Shown here: positions 16,746 to 23,670 of the stretch, in pieces | Position numbering within the stretch: the first letter of the stretch is position 1 | Layout: each line of letters opens with the position of its first letter | DNA from: Gammaproteobacteria bacterium 28-57-27 | GTDB lineage: Bacteria; Pseudomonadota; Gammaproteobacteria; Halothiobacillales; Halothiobacillaceae | Length of the DNA stretch: 64,000 nucleotides | Assembly: GCA_002281735.1 (NCBI GenBank) | Contig: NCGK01000005.1 | Coordinates: 34,465 to 98,464 of the forward strand | Direction: 5' to 3' | Position numbers and translations under genes: made by a program | Notes under the pieces: generated by a model | The model's database searches: none | Told to the model about the DNA's origin: nothing | Seen by the model: only the letters and a program-made list of their open reading frames with translations

Positions 16746-19282
16746 AAATTACCGTTCCCGAACTCGCGCTGGTCGTGCTCATCGGCCCTTCCGGCGCGGG
16801 CAAGTCGACCTTCGCCCAAAAGCACTTCAAGTCCACCGAGGTGCTTTCGTCTGATGTCTGCCGTGGACTGGTCAGCGACGACCAGAACAACCAGGCCGCC
16901 ACCAACGATGCCTTCGAGGTGCTGCATTTTATCGCGGCGAAACGTCTCGCCGCAGGCAAGCTCACGGTAATTGATGCAACGAACGTGCAGCCCGAGGCAA
17001 GGAAACCTCTCGTGGCGCTTGCGCGCCAGTACCACTGCTTGCCAGTCGCAATCGTCTTCGACCTGCCCGAAAATATCTGCCACGAGCGCAACAAGACGCG
17101 ACCGGATCGCCATTTCGGCCCTCACGTCATCCGACAGCAGGCGCAGCAGATGCGTCGTTCGATCCGCGGACTGGCGCGCGAAGGCTTTCGCCACATCTTC
17201 ACGCTGTCATCCCTCGACGAGGTCGAAGGGGTGAGCATCGAACGCCAGCCGCTGTGGAACAATCGGCGCGGCGAGCACGGCCCGTTCGACATCATCGGCG
17301 ATATTCATGGCTGCCGTGCCGAGCTGGAAACCCTGCTCGCGCGGCTGGGCTACGACGCGAGCACCCACCAGCATCCGGACGGGCGCAAAGTCATCTTCCT
17401 TGGCGATTTGGTCGATCGGGGGCCGGACATCCCCGGCGTTCTGCGCATCGTCATGCCGATGGTCGAGGCCGGAAGCGCGCTCTGTGTTCCCGGCAATCAC
17501 GAGATGAAGCTGCTGCGCAAACTGCGCGGCAAGAACGTGCAGATCACGCACGGGCTCGCGGAGTCGCTGGCTCAACTCGAACGCGAGCCACCGGAGTTCG
17601 TCAACGCGGTGACGGACTTCATGGATGACCTGGTCTCGCATTACGTGCTGGACGATGGCAAGCTCGTGGTCGCACACGCTGGCATGAAGGAGTCGATGCA
17701 AGGGCGCGGCTCCGGCAAGGTGCGCGACTTTGCGCTGTACGGCGAAACCACCGGAGAGACCGATGAATTTGGCCTCCCCGTCCGCTACAACTGGGCCGCC
17801 GAGTATCGGGGACGCGCCATGGTGGTGTACGGGCACACGCCGGTTCCCGAACCCGAATGGCTGAACGGCACCTTGAACATCGACACCGGCTGCGTGTTCG
17901 GCGGTCGCCTCACCGCGCTGCGCTACCCGGAGAAAGAGCTGGTCTCCGTGCCAGCCGAACGAATATGGTCCCAGCCTGCCAAGCCGTTCCTCGATCAGAG
18001 CGCCCAAGCGTCGGCCATGACGGCGCAGCAGGACGATGACGAGGTGCTCGACCTGGACGATGTGCTCGGCAAGCGCATCGTGACCACGCGCCTGCATCAC
18101 ACCATCACCGTGCGCGAAGAGAACGCCACCACCGCGCTGGAAGTGATGAGTCGTTTTGCGGCGAATCCGAAGTGGCTGATCTACCTGCCGCCGACCATGT
18201 CGCCGACTGACACCGCGCCGGACGGCGATCTGCTCGAACATCCCGCGCAAGCCTTCGCCTACTACCGACAGCAGGGCATCCCCAAGGTGATTTGCGAAGA
18301 AAAGCACATGGGATCGCGCGCCGTGATTATCGTGTGCCGCGATGCCAGCGTCGCCCGCACGCGCTTCGGCATCGTCGAAAACGAAGATGGCATCATCTAC
18401 ACCCGCACCGGTCGCCGCTTCTTCGATGACGACGCGCTGGAGAAGGCGCTGCTCGCCCGGATCCGCCGCGCTGCCGACCAAGCCGGGCTCTGGGACGAGC
18501 TGGCCACCGACTGGATGTGCCTGGACTGCGAACTGATGCCATGGTCGGCCAAGGCGCAAGAGCTGCTCAAAACCCAGTACGCCGCCGTCGGCGCGGCCTC
18601 CCGCGCGGCGCTGGGTGAGGCGGTTTCCGCACTGGAACGTGCACTTGCGCGCGGTGCCGACGTGGGCTCACTGCTGAAGCACACCCAGGATCGCGCGCAG
18701 CTTGCCGAGCGCTACACCGAGGCGTACCGCAGATACTGCTGGTCAGTGACCTCGCTCGACGACCTGCGCGTCGCGCCGTTCCATCTGCTGGCCAGCGAAG
18801 GCAAGATTCACATCGATCAGAGCAACCTGTGGCACATGGAAACGCTCTCCAAGCTGAGTGCTGGCGGCGACCCGCTGCTGATGGCAACGGCGTACCGGCT
18901 CGTCGACGTGACCGATTCCGCGTCAGAAGCTGAAGGCGTTTGCTGGTGGGAGGAACTGACGGCTCGCGGCGGAGAGGGCATGGTGGTCAAGCCACTGGAG
19001 TTCGTCTCCCGTGGCCGACGCGGCATCGCGCAACCCGCCGTCAAGTGCCGTGGCGCCGAGTATCTGCGCATCATCTACGGCATGGAGTACACGCTGGCCG
19101 AGAACCTTGAGCGCCTGCGTTCGCGCGGTCTGTCGGTGAAGCGCTCCCTCGCCCTCAGAGAGTTCGCACTGGGCATCGAAGGCCTGGAGCGCTTCGTCCG
19201 CAAGGAGCCGCTCCGCCGCGTGCACGAGTGCGTGTTCGCCGTCCTCGCGCTGGAAAGCGAGCCGGTGGATCCCCGCCTATAA
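16742..19282 (+). CDS. pnkp: Polynucleotide kinase-phosphatase, RNA repair enzyme
   Basis: An 846-residue three-domain RNA end-healing and sealing enzyme, close in size to Clostridium thermocellum Pnkp. The N-terminal kinase has a P-loop (GPSGAGKST, residues 14-22). The central metallophosphoesterase has DIIGDIHG, GDLVDRGPD, GNHE and a later HAGM near 180-320. The C-terminal ligase-like adenylyltransferase has its nucleotidyl lysine in EKHMGSRAV near residue 520. The start at 16742 overlaps hen1 by 4 bases; an in-frame start at 16610 would lie inside hen1 and lacks family sequence. With Hen1 it would repair RNA cut by ribotoxins. Confidence 0.95.
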   Translation: MKITVPELALVVLIGPSGAGKSTFAQKHFKSTEVLSSDVCRGLVSDDQNNQAATNDAFEVLHFIAAKRLAAGKLTVIDATNVQPEARKPLVALARQYHCLPVAIVFDLPENICHERNKTRPDRHFGPHVIRQQAQQMRRSIRGLAREGFRHIFTLSSLDEVEGVSIERQPLWNNRRGEHGPFDIIGDIHGCRAELETLLARLGYDASTHQHPDGRKVIFLGDLVDRGPDIPGVLRIVMPMVEAGSALCVPGNHEMKLLRKLRGKNVQITHGLAESLAQLEREPPEFVNAVTDFMDDLVSHYVLDDGKLVVAHAGMKESMQGRGSGKVRDFALYGETTGETDEFGLPVRYNWAAEYRGRAMVVYGHTPVPEPEWLNGTLNIDTGCVFGGRLTALRYPEKELVSVPAERIWSQPAKPFLDQSAQASAMTAQQDDDEVLDLDDVLGKRIVTTRLHHTITVREENATTALEVMSRFAANPKWLIYLPPTMSPTDTAPDGDLLEHPAQAFAYYRQQGIPKVICEEKHMGSRAVIIVCRDASVARTRFGIVENEDGIIYTRTGRRFFDDDALEKALLARIRRAADQAGLWDELATDWMCLDCELMPWSAKAQELLKTQYAAVGAASRAALGEAVSALERALARGADVGSLLKHTQDRAQLAERYTEAYRRYCWSVTSLDDLRVAPFHLLASEGKIHIDQSNLWHMETLSKLSAGGDPLLMATAYRLVDVTDSASEAEGVCWWEELTARGGEGMVVKPLEFVSRGRRGIAQPAVKCRGAEYLRIIYGMEYTLAENLERLRSRGLSVKRSLALREFALGIEGLERFVRKEPLRRVHECVFAVLALESEPVDPRL

Positions 19283-19334
19283 TGTCGGCAGTGTTTGTTT
19301 CTTGATGGTCGATGAAGCGTGTCTTCTGGGGATG

Positions 19335-19404
19335 CGCCACCCAGGTGGAATACGACTACGCCTCCTTCCGCAGTGCGTATCTGGCGGGTCAGACGTTGTA
19401 TTGA
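19335..19404 (+). pseudogene. 3' fragment of a DUF2252 gene
   Basis: The last 22 codons of the DUF2252 gene, nearly identical to the intact gene's end, with no start or body. It is the left part of the second long direct repeat. Confidence 0.93.
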
Positions 19405-19424
19405 TTCTCAGTGCTCTGAATAAC

Positions 19425-19452
19425 AAGCCCCGGCATAGACCGGGGCTTTTTT
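19425..19452 (+). terminator. Rho-independent terminator, duplicated copy
   Basis: AAGCCCCGG stem, ATAGA loop region, CCGGGGCTT and a T run. It now lies downstream of hen1-pnkp and may end that transcript. Confidence 0.9.
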
Positions 19453-19598
19453 GTGGTGTTAGCGGCTGATTTTTTTCGCTTGATGAGTACGCTTCGCCAG
19501 TTCACCGACTAGAATTGCGGAACATCACCGTCTTATCGGTCTTGTCTGATAGGACCTTTACGCCGACATTTGCCGGATAACTCACGTTAGGCGTGTAT

Positions 19599-19623
19599 AA
19601 AAAAGCCCACTGAGTGCGGGCTT
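19599..19623 (-). terminator. Rho-independent terminator of the inverted small gene
   Basis: Read on the minus strand, AAGCCCGC pairs with GTGGGCTT and is followed by a T run, 24 bases past the stop at 19647. Confidence 0.85.
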
Positions 19624-19646
19624 CTGTTGGTTTGGTATATCTGAAA

Positions 19647-19967
19647 TCAAGACTGAGAAATTAGGTCATCGGCGGCAGGATTCGTTTCATATTGGTCTTT
19701 AATCAAAGCTCGGGCTTGCTTTGAAGTAATGGTGACTTTAGTTTTCGAATCTTGGTAGAGTTTCGAATAACCCTCGACATCCCTTGTCGTGTATGTTTGA
19801 TAATTTGGGCTATTTTTTGACATTTGTAGTGCAATGACATCTGAATCAACACCCTCTTCACGCATTCTTCCGGCGCGCTCAATAACCGAGCCCGCACGGG
19901 AAGCAGGGCTTGAAACTTTTTCGATCGTGTCAATGACATTATTGGCAATATTTTCTAGCTTTAACAT
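19647..19967 (-). CDS. Hypothetical small protein, inverted cassette gene
   Basis: A 106-residue protein I do not recognise. An N-terminal helical part (LENIANNVIDTIEKV) is followed by a region rich in charged residues (GRMREEGVDSDVIALQMSKNS) and a C-terminal KVTITSKQARALIKDQYE. GAGG lies 7 bases before the ATG and the gene has its own terminator. It runs against its neighbours. In integron arrays, inverted genes with their own signals are often toxin-antitoxin or phage-resistance cassettes; here that is a guess. Confidence 0.65.
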   Translation of the reverse strand: MLKLENIANNVIDTIEKVSSPASRAGSVIERAGRMREEGVDSDVIALQMSKNSPNYQTYTTRDVEGYSKLYQDSKTKVTITSKQARALIKDQYETNPAADDLISQS

Positions 19968-20091
19968 GTTGAAACCTCATGGATGAAAATCAAGAAGCAG
20001 TTACGGTGGCTCTTTTGAGGGAGCGCCATTTATTTTTGGGGTCAAATACAAGAACTTCAACTCTGGCGAGGAAAATTCTTGGACTCCTGCT

Positions 20092-20160
20092 GCCTAACAT
20101 GGCGCTCAAGCCGACCCGCTTCCGCTACGCTCCAGCGGTCGGCTTAGCTCTACGTTATGT
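20092..20160 (+). repeat. attC site
   Basis: The left arm GCCTAAC matches RYYYAAC exactly and the right arm is GTTATGT. Inner arms GCTCAAGCCGACC and GGTCGGCTTAGC fold together with the characteristic extra bases. Length is 69 bp, placed directly before the DUF3883 gene. This is the most convincing attC in the window. Confidence 0.85.
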
Positions 20161-20190
20161 ACCAATGAAATCGTCCAATAGGAGCTGTCA

Positions 20191-21303
20191 GTGACTAACT
20201 TCATAGCGATAAAAATTCACTACGATCATCGTAAGTCAATTCCACCACACCTCAAATACTCAAAGCCTCCATCGGCAAAAGAGTACGACGCATATCTAAA
20301 GATCTATCGAGAAGAGGATGTCGGTGGCAATGGTTTTCATGAGTGCCTGAACTACTCCATACCAGAAAACGGCAATGTTCAAATGTACTTGCCGCCGACG
20401 TGCATTCCTGGCCGGAACCGCATTGATGAAGAGTTCGTAATATTTTCGTTTACATATAAAACAGACCGAGAGATGCCATCCTGCATTGTTGGGGTTCATG
20501 CTGGAGCTGCTGTACTGAAGAAACCAAAGAAGCGAAAAGAAATCGAAACAATTGATGGCATTAAAGAGCCACTTATCTATCGTGTAGAAGCCCCGCAGAA
20601 CCTGGTAACCCTATTTACTCCGCCGATCGATTATGACTTCCACGATGGAACCTACACGCCAAGGCTCAAGACTTGGGGCAATGGACTGCGAAACATAGAA
20701 GAAATTCATGCAAAAAACATAATCGCTGAGGCATTGCGAAGCGCAACCAAGGAAATATCAAGCGCAAAGTTATCAAAACGAGTAGTGCTGGAGCGACAGA
20801 TTGATGTTCTCAACGAAATTAACAGCCGTTATTTTTCCGCAGCTTCATTAAATACTTCAAAACCTCCAAAAACCAATACGACTGGTGGCATTAGCCCACC
20901 AGATCAGGAGTTAGGATTTTTGGGCGAAAAGTATGTATATGAGCACGAGGTCGCGCATGCTGAGAAAATCGGGGCGTTAGCAAGTGATGTTGAGTGGATT
21001 TCCCAGTCCGTTCCCCAGTCACCGTTTGACATTAAGTCAGTTAGAAAAATTGATGGGAAGTTCATTGACCACTATATTGAGGTAAAATCTAGCCGGGCTG
21101 AGGATGAATCGAATATCTATGTTTCTTCGGGGCAAATTGAGTTTTTCAAGAATAATGAAGACTGCAGTTCATTTGTCTTTGCTAGCTTTGACCGCTGTGG
21201 ATCTCTCAAGAACATCAGATACCTTTCCCTGTCGGTTCTACTGAATGAATTTGATCTCTCGCCAATTAAGTTCAAACTTCAGAAACGTTATGTTGACGCA
21301 TAA
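20191..21303 (+). CDS. DUF3883-domain protein, nuclease-like
   Basis: A 370-residue protein starting at GTG 20191 with AGGAG six bases upstream. The C-terminal third fits DUF3883, a domain common in defence genes. GFLGEKYVYEHE, a SPFDIKSV aspartate and HYIEVKSS give the E...D...E-x-K pattern of PD-(D/E)xK nucleases (near residues 245-310). The N-terminal 200 residues are unfamiliar. It is AT-rich and bounded by attC-like sites, so it is probably a defence cassette. Confidence 0.75.
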   Translation: MTNFIAIKIHYDHRKSIPPHLKYSKPPSAKEYDAYLKIYREEDVGGNGFHECLNYSIPENGNVQMYLPPTCIPGRNRIDEEFVIFSFTYKTDREMPSCIVGVHAGAAVLKKPKKRKEIETIDGIKEPLIYRVEAPQNLVTLFTPPIDYDFHDGTYTPRLKTWGNGLRNIEEIHAKNIIAEALRSATKEISSAKLSKRVVLERQIDVLNEINSRYFSAASLNTSKPPKTNTTGGISPPDQELGFLGEKYVYEHEVAHAEKIGALASDVEWISQSVPQSPFDIKSVRKIDGKFIDHYIEVKSSRAEDESNIYVSSGQIEFFKNNEDCSSFVFASFDRCGSLKNIRYLSLSVLLNEFDLSPIKFKLQKRYVDA

Positions 21304-21346
21304 CCATTCGCTGCTGGCGCGATGCCCCTGACGGCATCGCCTTATA
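21297..21346 (+). repeat. Degenerate attC-like site after the DUF3883 gene
   Basis: Starts GCATAAC over the stop codon and contains a perfect GCGATGCC...GGCATCGC hairpin, but lacks a clean right-hand GTTRRRY. The rest of 21347-21593 holds no gene I can support. Confidence 0.45.
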
Positions 21347-21593
21347 CACATTTCTGTAACCCTTTGATTTCATTGATAGGCCGTATACGACTGTTACGAG
21401 ACCTTGCGAAGCCTTGGGGTCAGACTCGATTGAGGGAATTCCGCCCTGAAAAATCACAAAACGGAACATCGGAAACAGCCCGCGTGGCGCAGTTTTTCCC
21501 CAGCAGGAACAAATGGATTAAGCGCCGCCACCCCAAGCGCATTGAAGTCCGCCACGTTTCTTGTGGCGAAGATGCGGCCACACATTTTTCTCG

Positions 21594-21881
21594 TCACCGC
21601 ATCCGCTTAACCATGTGGCGCTTTACCCGCTCGGGCTCGATCATGTCGGTACGCGCCTGCTTGGAAAGCAGCAACTGCTTCAAGGACGGGCGCATAAACT
21701 CAGCCAGCGGCTGGCTGGAACGCATCTCGCGCAAAGCCGACACGGCCAGCGCCGCGTCCTCAGCATCTTCCAAATAGCGCAGCAACGCCTCGCGCACCAC
21801 GTCGCTTTTTTTCATGCTGTGTTCGGCGGCGTACAGCTCCACCCATTGCTCAAGCCCTGCATCAAGCCGCACGGTTAACAT
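21594..21881 (-). CDS. Orphan ribbon-helix-helix (CopG-like) antitoxin or regulator
   Basis: 95 residues. The N-terminal MLTVRLDAGLEQWVELYAAEH and SKSDVVREALLRYLE-like segment (MKKSDVVREALLRYL) fit a ribbon-helix-helix DNA-binding domain; the C-terminal tail is helical and basic. Such genes are usually paired with a RelE-type toxin, but the 290 bases downstream hold no toxin. It may be an orphan left after decay, or a stand-alone repressor. Confidence 0.7.
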   Translation of the reverse strand: MLTVRLDAGLEQWVELYAAEHSMKKSDVVREALLRYLEDAEDAALAVSALREMRSSQPLAEFMRPSLKQLLLSKQARTDMIEPERVKRHMVKRMR

Positions 21882-21936
21882 CGTTGCACCCCATATGTTT
21901 CATTGTCATACGCGCGAGTTCCGCGCCCTAACGATG

Positions 21937-21968
21937 TCAAGCCGTCTCCGCCTGCTCGACCATCAACC
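21937..21968. repeat. 32-bp direct repeat flanking brnTA, left copy
   Basis: Matches 22542-22573 at 31 of 32 positions. Read on the minus strand it encodes LMVEQAETA and a stop, the end of a RecJ-like C-terminus. Confidence 0.9.
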
Positions 21969-21975
21969 ACGTCAC

Positions 21976-22236
21976 TCAACGGCTAACGTCATTCTCAATC
22001 AGCAGGCGGACATAGCGCGTATAGGGTATGCCTTTGGCGGCAGCTTTGCGCTTGACCGCATCCAGAAGATTCCTGGGCAGGCGCATATTCAAGGCGGCGG
22101 ATTTCGCCTCAAACTCGAAGTTCATGGGCTTGAAACCTGAAAGATCGAACTCGGAGAGGTCGGCCGTGGCAACGAACTCTTCCGCTGCGGCATCGCTAGG
22201 GATGGATGGCATGGGCTGTTGTGTGTGATTTTTCAT
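21976..22236 (-). CDS. brnA: BrnA-type antitoxin
   Basis: 86 residues, starting MKNHTQQPMPS. An acidic N-terminal half (ADLSEFDLSGFKPMNFEFE) contacts toxin in this family. The C-terminal ribbon-helix-helix part is AALNMRLPRNLLDAVKRKAAAKGIPYTRYVR. It overlaps the brnT 3' end by about 41 bases and follows it in the usual toxin-first order. It should neutralise BrnT and repress the pair. Confidence 0.85.
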   Translation of the reverse strand: MKNHTQQPMPSIPSDAAAEEFVATADLSEFDLSGFKPMNFEFEAKSAALNMRLPRNLLDAVKRKAAAKGIPYTRYVRLLIENDVSR

Positions 22237-22504
22237 AGTGGTCAATCTCTTTTTGGTGCATGTAGCGGGCACTGATGGGGCGGAGCAAGTTTTTGCCGTC
22301 GATGATGCGCAACATGAAGGCCATAAACACATAGCGCCCAGCTTCTGTTTTTCCAATGGCTCGCATGCGCGGTTCATCGGGGTGCGGATCCGGCATCACG
22401 GCAGGCTTGCCCATTAAAACCTGTTCGATTTCTTCGCGGGAAACGCCATGCTTGCCGCACTTCGGCCAGTTGCCATCATCCCAATCAAAGCCGGATATGT
22501 TCAT
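22196..22504 (-). CDS. brnT: BrnT-type toxin
   Basis: A 102-residue RelE-fold ribonuclease of the BrnT family. ISGFDWDDGNWPKCGKHGVSREEIEQVL is the typical N-terminus (F-W-D/E-x-N...KH-G-V) and RPISARYMHQKEIDHYE the typical C-terminus with its arginine. A GTG at 22519 would add five residues; either start is possible. The pair lies between 32-bp direct repeats, as if inserted. Confidence 0.88.
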   Translation of the reverse strand: MNISGFDWDDGNWPKCGKHGVSREEIEQVLMGKPAVMPDPHPDEPRMRAIGKTEAGRYVFMAFMLRIIDGKNLLRPISARYMHQKEIDHYEKSHTTAHAIHP

Positions 22505-22541
22505 GTCTTGAATATACACTCTTGTGTAGACATATGCGGTA

Positions 22542-22640
22542 TCAAGCCGTCTCCGCCTGCTCCACCATCAACCGCAAGCGCCGGTTGCCGCTCACATCCA
22601 GCCGGTAGGCCACGCGCCAGTGCTCGCCCGATTCGGCAAC
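22542..22640 (-). pseudogene. 3' fragment of a recJ-like gene
   Basis: Encodes GEHWRVAYRLDV, GNRRLRLMVEQAETA and a stop, closely matching the end of RecJ at 33940-34060 (SEHWRVAYRLDV...GNRRLQLMVEQAE). The rest of recJ is absent. It lies between hypE and brnT and includes the right copy of the 32-bp repeat. Left boundary of homology is approximate. Confidence 0.85.
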
Positions 22641-22668
22641 TTGATACCCATGCGCACAAGGCAGAAGC

Positions 22669-23670
22669 TCAACAAATCCTCGGCAGCGGGTCATCTTCCA
22701 GTTCTTGCACCATGCGCTCACCCAACTCCGTTGCCAGCACCAGTCCGTGCGGCGCGGAAACCACGCACCCAATGCGCGCGGCCTCTTGCCCCTCCGCCAG
22801 CCCGCGCCATGCCTCCAGCACGGCATCCGCCTGGGCGTGATCGACCACCGCGACCACGCGCCCCTCACAAGCGAGGAACAGCGGGTCGAAGCCTAGCAAT
22901 TCGCACACCCCGGCCACGGCCTGGCGCACGGGGATCGCCGATTCGCTCAGGCGCACCCCTAATCCGGTCGCGGCGGCGATTTCGTGCATCACCGTCGCCA
23001 AGCCACCGCGCGTGGGGTCGCGCATGAAGCGCAGGCCATCGAAGCGCATGGCCGCCTCCGCCAGCGGCAGCACGCTCGCCGAGTCCGAGCGCAGCCCCCC
23101 GCGCAGGCCGAATTGCTCGCGCGCCAGCATCACCGCCGCGCCATGATCGCCCACCGCGCCGCTGACCAGTACGGCGTCGCCGGGGCGGATGGCGGCCATG
23201 CCAAGCGCCGGGCCCGGCCATGCCTCGCCGATAGCGCTGAGCGTCAGGTAGATGCCGCCACCCTCGCCCCGCCGCACCACCTTGGTGTCCCCGGCCACCA
23301 CGCGCACCCCGCAGGCTCGCGCGGCTGCCGCCAGATCCATGACGATGCGCTCCAGCAACGCCAGCTCCAGACCTTCTTCCAGCAGCACTGCCACGCTCAG
23401 GTAGCGCGCCCGCGCCCCGCTGACGGCAAGATCGTTGACCACCCCATGCACCGCCAGACTGCCGATACTGCCCCCCGGAAACTCCAGCGGCTGCACGGTA
23501 AAACCGTCGGTGGTAAACATCAGCCGTCCGCTGGGCCAGGCCAGTTCGGCGGCATCGCGCTCGGTGTCCAGCGCGGGATTGCCGAGATGGCGCGCGAAGA
23601 TGCCCTCGATCAGCTCACGCATCAGCCGCCCGCCGTTGCCATGCGCCAAGGTGATACGTTCTGAACTCAT
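22669..23670 (-). CDS. hypE: Hydrogenase maturation protein HypE
   Basis: Dehydrates the carbamoyl group on its C-terminal cysteine to a thiocyanate, source of the cyanide ligands of the [NiFe] site; works with HypF. 333 residues of the PurM/AIR-synthase fold, with AHGNGGRLMRELI at the start and GDTKVVRRGEGGG in the core. The required C-terminal PRIC ends the protein. The start ATG overlaps the hypF stop by 4 bases. Confidence 0.96.
   Translation of the reverse strand: MSSERITLAHGNGGRLMRELIEGIFARHLGNPALDTERDAAELAWPSGRLMFTTDGFTVQPLEFPGGSIGSLAVHGVVNDLAVSGARARYLSVAVLLEEGLELALLERIVMDLAAAARACGVRVVAGDTKVVRRGEGGGIYLTLSAIGEAWPGPALGMAAIRPGDAVLVSGAVGDHGAAVMLAREQFGLRGGLRSDSASVLPLAEAAMRFDGLRFMRDPTRGGLATVMHEIAAATGLGVRLSESAIPVRQAVAGVCELLGFDPLFLACEGRVVAVVDHAQADAVLEAWRGLAEGQEAARIGCVVSAPHGLVLATELGERMVQELEDDPLPRIC

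Larger units (their letters stand above)
19335..19589. repeat. Long direct repeat, right copy
   Basis: About 90% identical to 13375-13628, including terminator and hairpins, ending TCACGTTA. The next bases complete GTTAGGC, an exact match to the integron core GTTRRRY. I did not find a matching RYYYAAC arm inside the repeat. Confidence 0.94.

Noticed and set aside
13629..19334. Prophage or ICE between the long direct repeats
   Set aside because: No integrase, recombinase, capsid, tail or conjugation gene is present; only cassette-like genes and the RNA repair operon.
19979..20194. 71-codon open frame ending in PNMALKPTRFRYAP...
   Set aside because: Its second half is read-through of the attC site, a common false gene in integron arrays; there is no ribosome site and no family.
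22542..22868. 108-codon open frame between hypE and brnT
   Set aside because: Only its last 30 or so codons are meaningful (a recJ tail fragment); the first 70 are hypE in another frame.
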